Source: CAINDR01 sp964495615
Lineage (GTDB): Bacteria; Patescibacteriota; Patescibacteriia; Patescibacteriales; UBA12465
Reading direction: 5' to 3'
Assembly: GCA_964495615.1 (NCBI GenBank)
Contig: CAZBVX010000027.1
Span: 1 to 7,434 of the forward strand
Length of the DNA: 7,434 nt
Part shown: piece by piece, positions 1 through 6,802 of the stretch
Numbering within the stretch: position 1 is the stretch's first letter
Layout of the letters: the number at the start of each line of letters is the position of its first letter
Program-made: the position numbers and the translations under genes
Notes under the pieces: model-generated
What the model was told of the DNA's origin: nothing
Database searches by the model: none
Seen by the model: the letters and a program-made list of their open reading frames with translations, nothing else

Positions 1-10
1 GAAACCACTA

Positions 11-3000
11 ATGTTTCAACCCATAGTTAAAAGCAGAAATTGCTATTGGCTTTTTCTTTTACTTGCTGTTTCAAGCGTCTTTTTCGCGCCTTCTGTTCAA
101 GCGGCCACTAGCACCGAACCTGTCGGACAAAATTTGGATGCAGTTGCGATTCGTATCCTGCCCAATGTTGAGCACTATGGTATTGAACGCTGGTATTTGA
201 AGCAAGGTTTTTCTGGTTCACCTCAGTATTTGATTGTTGATGGTTATGAAGCGATTCGTGATGGCCGCACGGTTTATGTTAATGCCACCAATATTGTTGG
301 TCAAACAATCTACACTAATGTTTATTTGATTTCTTATAATCAAGATCCAAAAGCCGGCACTACTGATGCTTTAGCCCAGATTATTGCTAATTGGAAATTT
401 AATAATAATTTAACTATTCCTGGAAAATGCACCTACACCGTTTCGGCTACTTCTACTTGTTTGATTGATTCAGATTGTCTGGCTGGCGGTTTTTGCGATA
501 GTTTGAAAGCAAAAGTAGTTAGGGATGTTAAACGTTTGGCAATTTTGTCAGAAATCAAGGATTCTCTAGAAAAATACAAAAACGCTAATGGCAAATTTCC
601 TGATTTACCAACCGGGAGTTACCTTCCTCACGTGACTGTTTCTACTTGGCCAAGTTGGCAAAATACTTTTGCTATTCAATTGGGTCTGGACAAATCTTTA
701 ATTGATCCAATCAACAAACTCGGAGCTTGTTCTGGTTTTGATGCTACTACTTGTTGGAACAAAAATTTGAGCACTTCTGCTATTCAAACTAATCCAGGCT
801 TGAAATTTCCAGACAACAGTTTGGTTTTGGCTTATCAATCCCAAAATAGCGGTAATCAATATCAGCTTTGTGCTTCCATGGAATCAGCCAAAAATTTTAA
901 CACTGAAGACGGCTCTTTGCAGTCTTCTGCCTGTTCGGTTAATTTGGGGTCCACAACCATTCCTTCCGGTTTGGCCTTTGAGGCTTTCAACCTTCAAGGT
1001 GAAATCGGTCGTGAATTCAATGGTTATGCAAAAGTTGTTAATCCAAGCGGCAATCCATTAGATTGGAGCTTGATCCTCAAAGAAAACACAGCTAGCGCTT
1101 TTGAGGGCGGCTTGATTTTGATTGACACCAATAATCCCAATCAAAAGAAAATTTATGCCAAAAAAGTAAAAGCTGAGGGCAATTTTCCGATTGAATTAAG
1201 TATTACCGACAAGCGCACTGGCGCTATTGCCACTACCACAGCGAAAATTATTATTGGACGAGATAAACCGCGAGTGGAGGCGGAAAGTGTTGATTTCATT
1301 TTAAACAAAAACAAACTATCCTATGCTTTTTATATTAATGACAGTTCAGTTGCCAGTGAATCTTTACCTTCCTACGCCTTGAAGCTCAATGGCGCTAATC
1401 AATCCTTGCCTTTGCCAACAATACTAAAAACAGCTTCAAATATTAATAATGGTTTAAAGTTAAAAATTGAACAATTAGAAAGAGGAAGATTCAAATTAAC
1501 AATTTTCCAAGAAGCGGCCATCATTAATGGTCTTTCAGCTAGCACTGACACGATTTTGAAATATACTGTTAGCTTAAAAAATTCATCCGGAACAGTGGTG
1601 GCTAACAAAGATTTTACTATCACTCTCAAACAAGACAAGCCAATTTTTGATTATCAATGTGAAGAAAATGTGCGCAAATATGATAATTATTCTTGCTTAA
1701 TCAAGGTTTCTAATGCCGATAATCACGATATCTCATATACCGTTTCTGGTTTGACCGGCACTAATCCGCCAACAAATCTCAAAACAACTCCTGGCAAAAA
1801 TACAATCACTATTTATGGCAAAGTAATTGCTGAAAATCTTCCGCAGCCACCAGCTATTAGTGATTTTGGCACTTGTAACGTTAATGACCAGGGGGCAGTT
1901 TTGCAATCTGATAAATTAAATTATTCAAAAGTTACTCAAAAATTATTAAATAATTATAATAGTGTTTTAGGAAAAGGTATAAATTTTATTAAGTTTCCAA
2001 CCAATACCAACAGAAACACAAACAATAAAACCAGCACCACCACTCCAACTAGCACCCCTCCTGCCGATAATAAAACTTATGAAAAAAATACTCTGCCTAG
2101 TTCTAGTTTTTTGGCACCAATCATAAAAACGCTTTCTTTTATTAGGGCGTCTTTTGTGACTGGTGAGGCTTTGGCAGAAAAATATGTTGGTGATACAGGG
2201 GGTGTCTGTCAGACTAGTGATCAGGCTTATCAAGCTTATTATGATAAATTACAAGACCTTGATGAAACTATTTCAGCACCAACCCCACAAAGTATTTTTC
2301 CAATTACCATTACTGCCAAAAATGAATATGGCGCTTCGGCAGTGAGTACTTTTTCTTTGAAGGTTAACACTTATTGCGGCGATGGTGTCAAACAAGCACC
2401 AAACCAAGAAAAAAGAGGGGGGCTCTATAATGATGGCGTTGAAGAATGTGATGGTTTGGCTGGAGTGGCCGTCAATGCTGCTGATAGTTCAGTAATGAAA
2501 CAATATGCCTGCACCACTCCTACTAATCACGGAGTCATACCAAATCCAATCACTACTAATGATTTCTGCCGGGCTACTGGCGGATTCTGCGGTGACGGAA
2601 TTTGCGGAGAAGACGATGATACTTATTCCACTGATGATGCTTTTGAAAAATATGATCCAGGCAATAACAATGACAACTATTGTCATGCCGACTGCGCTTA
2701 TTGCGGTGATGGAATAATCCAATCAGACAAAGGAGAAGTTTGTGATCCTGGCGATCCGTATTCAGTCCAAGCTTCTTTGGGGGAAATTTGTAACAAGAGA
2801 TGTAAAATTGTTCGCAATTTAAAAATTCTACAAGTTTATCCTAGCAATTCCACAGGTCACACCATTTCTGCAAAAGGTGTTTTGAATGCCCTGGGAAACA
2901 ATGAAGACTATTCTTTGTTTAGAAATAGTATTGCTATCGAAAATATCAGCACCAATCCAGGAACAATAGATTACAAGGTTGATAACGCTACGATGAGCAA

Positions 3001-3643
3001 TTTTAATTTAGAAGTCAATAATTATTTGCCAATTGGTGATCTTTTGCAAAATTATAATTTAATAATTTTTGGTTTTGGTTCTGGTGATAGTGATGATTTG
3101 AGTTCAGAGGCAAAATTGATGGTGGAAAATTTTATCAAAAATGGCGGTATGGTTATTTTTGGCAAGGGAAGCATTCTTGATTTGGCTAACGCAAAAACAA
3201 TTAATTCTGTTTCACGAAATTTTAATTATTTCAGTGGTTATGCTGGCATTGTTTCTGGATATTCAGGAGTTTCTAATATTAATACGGTCAAAAAAAATAG
3301 TTCTACTGCTTTTCAGCCAACACAATTATTTGAATTGCCAGATCAATTTTCAATCAATAGTTTTTCACCAAAATTCAGATTGGCTAGCGATGGCGCTTCC
3401 TGTGGCAATCAATGTTCCAATGTAGAATGTTTAGCTTCTAGTTCTCGACTAATCGATTGGTTCACTTCTATCTATCCTGCACAGGCAGCCAGTAGAGATT
3501 CAGCCTCTTGGGCTAGTTCTTGTAATCGAGTTGGGTTGTTGCAGTTGGCCAGCACGGTTAACGGAATAAAAGTTGAAGAATTTAAAGTTTTTGGTAATTT
3601 AATTTATCATTTATCAACCCTAGTTTCTGGTGATAATTTCTAA
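11..3643 (+). CDS. Large Sec-exported mosaic surface protein (pilin-like, Ig-like, CGDG cysteine repeats, possible amidotransferase-like C-terminus)
   Basis: Seen: 1210 residues. Residues 1-31 form a signal peptide (K7/R9, hydrophobic 11-25, cleavage after SVQA), which fixes the ATG although no ribosome site is visible. Residues 42-135 are a compact unnamed domain containing QGFSGSPQ and VDGYEAIRDGRTVYVN. Residues 140-162 carry four cysteines. Residues 168-294 look like the globular part of a type IV pilin or pseudopilin (RDVKRLAILSEIKDSLEKY, then NGKFP and TTCWN). Residues 320-541 hold two Ig/cadherin-like domains. A third (543-786) is interrupted by a Thr/Asn-rich insert. CGDG motifs start at 789, 860 and 898, resembling DUF4215-type cysteine repeats. 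Residues 936-1205 have alternating hydrophobic strands (LKILQVYPSN, YNLIIFGFG, NGGMVIFGKG), resembling DUF5057 or class-I glutamine-amidotransferase-like folds. Inferred: a large secreted or surface-displayed scaffold, first gene seen of a five-gene operon. No membrane anchor or sorting signal is obvious. Its catalytic or binding role is unknown. Confidence 0.92.
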   Translation: MFQPIVKSRNCYWLFLLLAVSSVFFAPSVQAATSTEPVGQNLDAVAIRILPNVEHYGIERWYLKQGFSGSPQYLIVDGYEAIRDGRTVYVNATNIVGQTIYTNVYLISYNQDPKAGTTDALAQIIANWKFNNNLTIPGKCTYTVSATSTCLIDSDCLAGGFCDSLKAKVVRDVKRLAILSEIKDSLEKYKNANGKFPDLPTGSYLPHVTVSTWPSWQNTFAIQLGLDKSLIDPINKLGACSGFDATTCWNKNLSTSAIQTNPGLKFPDNSLVLAYQSQNSGNQYQLCASMESAKNFNTEDGSLQSSACSVNLGSTTIPSGLAFEAFNLQGEIGREFNGYAKVVNPSGNPLDWSLILKENTASAFEGGLILIDTNNPNQKKIYAKKVKAEGNFPIELSITDKRTGAIATTTAKIIIGRDKPRVEAESVDFILNKNKLSYAFYINDSSVASESLPSYALKLNGANQSLPLPTILKTASNINNGLKLKIEQLERGRFKLTIFQEAAIINGLSASTDTILKYTVSLKNSSGTVVANKDFTITLKQDKPIFDYQCEENVRKYDNYSCLIKVSNADNHDISYTVSGLTGTNPPTNLKTTPGKNTITIYGKVIAENLPQPPAISDFGTCNVNDQGAVLQSDKLNYSKVTQKLLNNYNSVLGKGINFIKFPTNTNRNTNNKTSTTTPTSTPPADNKTYEKNTLPSSSFLAPIIKTLSFIRASFVTGEALAEKYVGDTGGVCQTSDQAYQAYYDKLQDLDETISAPTPQSIFPITITAKNEYGASAVSTFSLKVNTYCGDGVKQAPNQEKRGGLYNDGVEECDGLAGVAVNAADSSVMKQYACTTPTNHGVIPNPITTNDFCRATGGFCGDGICGEDDDTYSTDDAFEKYDPGNNNDNYCHADCAYCGDGIIQSDKGEVCDPGDPYSVQASLGEICNKRCKIVRNLKILQVYPSNSTGHTISAKGVLNALGNNEDYSLFRNSIAIENISTNPGTIDYKVDNATMSNFNLEVNNYLPIGDLLQNYNLIIFGFGSGDSDDLSSEAKLMVENFIKNGGMVIFGKGSILDLANAKTINSVSRNFNYFSGYAGIVSGYSGVSNINTVKKNSSTAFQPTQLFELPDQFSINSFSPKFRLASDGASCGNQCSNVECLASSSRLIDWFTSIYPAQAASRDSASWASSCNRVGLLQLASTVNGIKVEEFKVFGNLIYHLSTLVSGDNF

Positions 3644-3647
3644 ATAT

Positions 3648-4067
3648 ATGATTAATTGGCAAAATCGTCAGCACAAAATAATTATCATTGGGTCGGCAGT
3701 AATTTTGTTGATTGCGGTTGTTGTTTTGTTGTTTATCTTTTTTAGTCAAAAATTAGAAAATCCTCAAGAAAACAAAAATCAGTCAGGAGGCAAAAATCAG
3801 CCGGCAAAAACTTATTCAGTGCCGGAAAGTATTAGTGTTTGGCGGGAAAAAGAAAGTAATCGTTTGGAAAAAGCAGCTCATGATACTGCGCTTTATCAAG
3901 AAATAAAAATCAGCAAAGAGGTTGATCGTTGTCAAGAAATGCAAGGTTTGAACGGTAAAGAGATTTGTTTGTTGGGTTTGGCCGGAGAATTGGGTGACCA
4001 AACAATTTGTGAAAAAATAAGCGATCAAGAATTTTTGTTCGCTTGCCAAGAAAAATTTAAAAAATAA
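3648..4067 (+). CDS. Small single-pass membrane protein with duplicated cysteine-paired motif
   Basis: Seen: 139 residues from the ATG four bases after the preceding stop. A GTG at 3630 would add six residues and overlap the upstream gene by 14 bases; I prefer the ATG because neither start has a clear Shine-Dalgarno site. Residues 1-10 are basic (R6, K10). Residues 11-33 form one very hydrophobic membrane helix, so the C-terminus should be outside. A polar Gln/Asn/Gly linker follows, then a charged helical region. The last 45 residues have four cysteines (95, 107, 121, 133) in two similar units, CQEMQGLNGKEIC and CEKISDQEFLFAC, each with 11 residues between the pair. Paired helices closed by disulfides are likely outside the membrane. 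Similar Cys-x11-Cys helical repeats occur, from memory, in candidate-phyla exported proteins. Function is unknown. Probably translationally coupled to the large secreted protein before it. Confidence 0.85.
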   Translation: MINWQNRQHKIIIIGSAVILLIAVVVLLFIFFSQKLENPQENKNQSGGKNQPAKTYSVPESISVWREKESNRLEKAAHDTALYQEIKISKEVDRCQEMQGLNGKEICLLGLAGELGDQTICEKISDQEFLFACQEKFKK

Positions 4068-4096
4068 TTAAATACTAAAAAAATAAATAGACCTTT

Positions 4097-4906
4097 ATGT
4101 TCAACGATCTAAACGCTTCCTCTCCAGAAGGAACAAAAGAAGTGGATGACATTTTTTCTGATGTCGATAAAACGCCAACTCCGGCAGCTATGCCAACTTT
4201 TTCTGGATCTTCGCCAATTCAATCACCAGCTCAAAATTCCACGCCAAATCAGGTTTTTCCTGGTGCTGGCAAGGAAGCTTATTTGAATGTTGAAGACAAT
4301 ATGCCGGCAGCTGGAGAGCGTGGCACAAAATTCTTAAAGATGGTTCTCATCTTGGTGGTGGTTGCCGCTATTGTTTCGGTAGCTGGCTATTTTGTTTATA
4401 CACAATTCATTGAACCAGAAAAGAAAACTAATACTCCAAATAACACTCCAATTGTTGTTGATAGTAATACTTCAGAAGATATTCAAAATATGGAAGAAAT
4501 TATTAATCAGCAAGAAAATAATTTGGCCACCACTTCCGACGATTTGCTAAATGAAGTACCAACAACCACTGATGTTGTGGAGTTAGTTGATCCTTTAAAT
4601 CCAGCAAATCCAGCAAATCCAGAAATGGAGCCAATTAGTAATGAGCCAATTTCAATAGAGGAGCCATTAGAGGCAACAGTCGACACTGACGGCGATGGCT
4701 TGAGCGACCAAGAAGAGGCTTTGTTTGGCACCGATATTAACAGTGTTGATACTGACGGTGATGGTCTTTCTGATTATGAAGAAGTAAAAACTTATTTAAC
4801 CAATCCTTTGAACGCCGATACTGATGGAGATACTTATCCAGATGGTTCCGAAGTGGAAAAGGGGTACAATCCTAACGGAGAGGGAAAACTAGAAGTAAAA
4901 GTCTAA
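4097..4906 (+). CDS. Single-pass membrane protein with three thrombospondin-type-3-like calcium loops
   Basis: Seen: 269 residues. The N-terminal 78 are acidic then Pro/Ser/Gln-rich, with VDDIFSDVDK near the start and the motif NVEDNMP (64-70). Residues 79-101 are one membrane helix, preceded by R75, K78 and K81, so the N-terminus should be inside. After it come a long Asn/Thr/Glu/Pro linker (103-195) and three repeats with the DxDxDGxxD pattern at 196, 218 and 241 (DTDGDGLSD twice, then the weaker DTDGDTYPDG), ending in GYNPNGEGKL. Known: such loops bind calcium in thrombospondin type 3 repeats and related bacterial surface proteins. Inferred: a membrane-tethered, calcium-stiffened stalk outside the cell. 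The fifth gene of the operon is a relative, as its loops align closely. No enzymatic domain is visible; the partner is unknown. Start chosen at the only sensible ATG, 29 bases after the preceding stop; no Shine-Dalgarno site. Confidence 0.94.
   Translation: MFNDLNASSPEGTKEVDDIFSDVDKTPTPAAMPTFSGSSPIQSPAQNSTPNQVFPGAGKEAYLNVEDNMPAAGERGTKFLKMVLILVVVAAIVSVAGYFVYTQFIEPEKKTNTPNNTPIVVDSNTSEDIQNMEEIINQQENNLATTSDDLLNEVPTTTDVVELVDPLNPANPANPEMEPISNEPISIEEPLEATVDTDGDGLSDQEEALFGTDINSVDTDGDGLSDYEEVKTYLTNPLNADTDGDTYPDGSEVEKGYNPNGEGKLEVKV
4597..4623 (+). repeat. Three copies of a 9-base tandem repeat inside the coding region
   Basis: The unit AAATCCAGC occurs twice and is followed by a third copy, AAATCCAGA. 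It encodes Asn-Pro-Ala-Asn-Pro-Ala-Asn-Pro in the linker between membrane helix and calcium loops (residues 168-175). The unit is a multiple of three, so slippage would change linker length without breaking the frame. Too short to call more than a low-complexity linker repeat. Confidence 0.6.
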
Positions 4907-4912
4907 TTTTTT

Positions 4913-5089
4913 ATGATGGATCTCAAGGACTATTCAAAACAAAATAAGCAATCAATTTGGACCAAACCGATCTATATTCACGTGATGCCACAGTTGCGAC
5001 GGAAAGTTCCCAACAAAACTTTTGCCTTGGTGGTTTCGGGATGGGTACTTGTTTTGGTTGTGGTTGTGGTTTATTTTTTGATTAAATAA
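4913..5089 (+). CDS. 58-residue tail-anchored membrane microprotein
   Basis: Seen: an open frame of 58 residues that starts six bases after the preceding stop and ends three bases before the next start, so it fills the gap exactly. Two ATGs are adjacent (4913 and 4916). Residues 1-35 are polar and basic, with IYIHVMPQLRRKVPNK just before the membrane. Residues 37-57 are strongly hydrophobic (FALVVSGWVLVLVVVVVYFLI) apart from one Ser and one Gly, and the protein ends in a single Lys. The positive charges before the helix predict the N-terminus inside and almost nothing outside. Inferred: a small membrane subunit or adaptor for the neighbouring single-pass proteins; the HVMP motif has counterparts in both flanking genes. 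No known family recognised. The tight packing and the clean charge and hydrophobic layout argue that it is real, although its small size leaves some doubt. Confidence 0.77.
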   Translation: MMDLKDYSKQNKQSIWTKPIYIHVMPQLRRKVPNKTFALVVSGWVLVLVVVVVYFLIK

Positions 5090-5092
5090 AAT

Positions 5093-6085
5093 ATGAGTCT
5101 AAAAGAAAAAAAACAGGAAAAAAACAGTGAAAACGAAGAATTATCGAAACGATTAGATTCGGATTTTATTGTTCATAACATGCCTTCGCCACTTTCTTCT
5201 AGTCCAGAATCAAGCAAGGGAGGTTTTTCTGCACGGCAAAGTCACAAAAAAACTGGCATTTTTATTATTATTGGCGGTATTATTTTAATTTTGGCCCTGA
5301 TTTACGCGGCATATGTTTTGATTATTCAGCCCTCCCTTACCCCAAGCACTAATCAACAAAACACAATCATTAATGAAGAGCCTCTGGAAAACGAAAACAC
5401 GCTAACACCAATTCAAGAACCAGCAACCACTTCTTTGCCAAATCTCCCCGAGATTGAAGTCGCCACCAGCACTCTTGTTGCCACCACAACTGAACCAGAA
5501 ATACCAAGCAATATCACCTCTTTGTTGGTGGTTGACTCTGACAATGACGGATTGAGCGACGAAGAGGAGTTATTATTTGGTTCTGATCCGCAAAATATTG
5601 ATTCTGATGGTGATGGAAATGCTGACTTAATTGAATTAAAAAATAGTTACAATCCAGCAGCGTCTGGGCGATTAGCAGATTCTTCTTATCTAACTTCTTT
5701 TGATAATCCTTTATTGAAATATTCTATTTTATATCCAAAAGATTGGCTTCTAAAAAACTTGAATGGTAATGAAACTGTTTTGGTTACTTCAGTTGATGAA
5801 AATTATTTTATCCAAATTATTCATCAAAATAATACAAACAATTTATCGATTTTGGATTGGTTTCAAACAGAATTTCCAGAGCAAAGCCCTGGTGAAGCCA
5901 GGTCGGCCGCTGATGGTTCCTGGTCCGGTGTCTACAATGAAGACAAAAAAGTATTTTATTTAAATGACCAGGCCAAAGCAAATATTTATGTTTTTTCAGT
6001 CGGCGCGGTTGATGGAAATGCGAATAATTTCACTAATTTGTTTGAAATGATGATTGATAATTTTCAATTAAATTCTGTAAAATAA
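5093..6085 (+). CDS. Single-pass membrane protein with two calcium loops and PsbP/Mog1-like C-terminal domain
   Basis: Seen: 330 residues. The first 54 are highly charged, then Ser/Pro-rich, with DFIVHNMP at 24-31 and HKK at 51-53 before a membrane helix (55-78), giving N-inside topology. A Pro/Thr/Glu linker (79-146) leads to two DxDxDGxxD-type loops at 148 (DSDNDGLSD) and 170 (DSDGDGNAD), then SYNPAASGRL. Residues 200-328 form a globular domain with KYSILYPKDW near its start, DWFQTEF in the middle and FEMMIDNFQL at the end. That layout (YPxxW, later a final helix with F-x-x-M-x-x-x-F) resembles the PsbP/Mog1-like fold common in bacterial surface and lipoproteins; this assignment is from pattern, not search. 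Inferred: an exported sensor or binding module on a calcium-stiffened stalk. Last gene of the operon, followed directly by the terminator. Function unknown. Confidence 0.94.
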   Translation: MSLKEKKQEKNSENEELSKRLDSDFIVHNMPSPLSSSPESSKGGFSARQSHKKTGIFIIIGGIILILALIYAAYVLIIQPSLTPSTNQQNTIINEEPLENENTLTPIQEPATTSLPNLPEIEVATSTLVATTTEPEIPSNITSLLVVDSDNDGLSDEEELLFGSDPQNIDSDGDGNADLIELKNSYNPAASGRLADSSYLTSFDNPLLKYSILYPKDWLLKNLNGNETVLVTSVDENYFIQIIHQNNTNNLSILDWFQTEFPEQSPGEARSAADGSWSGVYNEDKKVFYLNDQAKANIYVFSVGAVDGNANNFTNLFEMMIDNFQLNSVK

Positions 6086-6086
6086 C

Positions 6087-6122
6087 AAAAAAAACAACGC
6101 TCAAAGAAAGCGTTGTTTTTTT
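6087..6122. terminator. Bidirectional intrinsic terminator between convergent genes
   Basis: The arms 6088-6101 and 6109-6122 pair perfectly over 14 bases (core CAACGCT with AGCGTTG, extended by seven A-T pairs) around a seven-base loop, CAAAGAA. An A run on the left and a T run on the right give a U tail in either direction. It sits in the 49-base gap between the surface operon and clpP, so it should end both transcripts. Confidence 0.9.
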
Positions 6123-6134
6123 ATTTTTATTTTT

Positions 6135-6710
6135 TTATTCACCGATTACTTTGTCAATTAATCCATATTTTTTGGCCTCTTCGGCGCTCATGTAGTTGTC
6201 GCGATCACTGTCTTTTTCCACGATTTCGCTTTTTTTGCCGGTGTGTTTGCCGATGATTTGGTTTAGTTTATTTTTGGTTTTAATGATGTGTTCGGCCATG
6301 ATTTTGATGTCGCTAGCTTGGCCTTCAGCACCACCCATTACTTGGTGAATCATAATTTCACTATTTGGCAAAGCAAGTCTTTTTCCTTTTTTTCCGGCGG
6401 CCAAGAGAACTGAGGCCATTGAGGCTGCCATGCCGACACAAATTGTGGAAACATCAGATTTGATGTATTGCATAGTGTCGTAAATTGCTAATCCGGCAGA
6501 GACTGAGCCACCAGGAGAATTGATATAAAATTTGATATCGTGGTTATTTTCAGCGTCTAGGAATAATAATTGAGCAATAATAATGTTGGCAGTGCGGTCG
6601 TCAATTTGTTCGCCCAGAAAAATAATGCGGTCTTTTAGGAGGCGGGAATAAATATCATAGGCGCGCTCTACTTGCCCCTCTTTTTCAATAACTGTTGGAA
6701 TTATTGGCAT
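6135..6710 (-). CDS. clpP: ATP-dependent Clp protease proteolytic subunit ClpP
   Basis: Known role: serine peptidase forming a two-ring 14-subunit chamber in the cytoplasm, fed unfolded proteins by a Clp ATPase such as ClpX or ClpC. Seen: 191 residues, the usual size. YDIYSRLLKDRIIFLG lies near the N-terminus, FYINSPGGSV at 61-70 (oxyanion-hole glycines), the nucleophile S97 in GMAASMAS, H122 in IMIHQ and D171 in SDRDNYMS, completing the Ser-His-Asp triad. The end, EEAKKYGLIDKVIGE, is also typical. Compared with the E. coli enzyme it lacks a long N-terminal propeptide: the residues after Met match the mature form (PxVIE). It is apparently monocistronic here, with its own promoter upstream and the shared terminator downstream; no clpX, clpC or tig adjoins it within the window. 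Nothing suggests an inactive copy. Confidence 0.98.
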   Translation of the reverse strand: MPIIPTVIEKEGQVERAYDIYSRLLKDRIIFLGEQIDDRTANIIIAQLLFLDAENNHDIKFYINSPGGSVSAGLAIYDTMQYIKSDVSTICVGMAASMASVLLAAGKKGKRLALPNSEIMIHQVMGGAEGQASDIKIMAEHIIKTKNKLNQIIGKHTGKKSEIVEKDSDRDNYMSAEEAKKYGLIDKVIGE

Positions 6711-6742
6711 ATTTGAAAATTTAATTTTAATTACTTAAATTG

Positions 6743-6771
6743 ATTATAATATAAAGAGGCGATTTTGTAAA
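6743..6771 (-). promoter_or_regulatory. Sigma-70-type promoter of clpP
   Basis: On the minus strand, TTTACA (6771-6766) and TATAAT (6748-6743) are separated by exactly 17 bases. The -10 box is perfect and the -35 box differs from TTGACA at one position. Transcription would begin near 6736, leaving a leader of roughly 26 bases before the clpP ATG, with no Shine-Dalgarno sequence. No CIRCE or other heat-shock operator is visible. Confidence 0.78.
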
Positions 6772-6802
6772 TATTGGGGCTTTTCGCTTGATTTTTGTTT
6801 TT

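Noticed and set aside
1967..2233. 88-codon open frame on the minus strand inside the large secreted protein gene
   Set aside because: It lies opposite the low-complexity Thr/Asn linker and beyond, its product has no plausible family features, and the plus-strand gene has a coherent domain order through this region.
2489..2722. Overlapping open frames of 70-77 codons on both strands across the CGDG region
   Set aside because: Both are shadows of the real frame, whose CGDG cysteine motifs are clear; their products look hydrophobic only because of base composition.
4068..4096. Possible internal promoter before the 269-residue membrane protein
   Set aside because: The 29-base A/T-rich gap offers only poor -10-like strings, and no -35 box lies at a workable distance.
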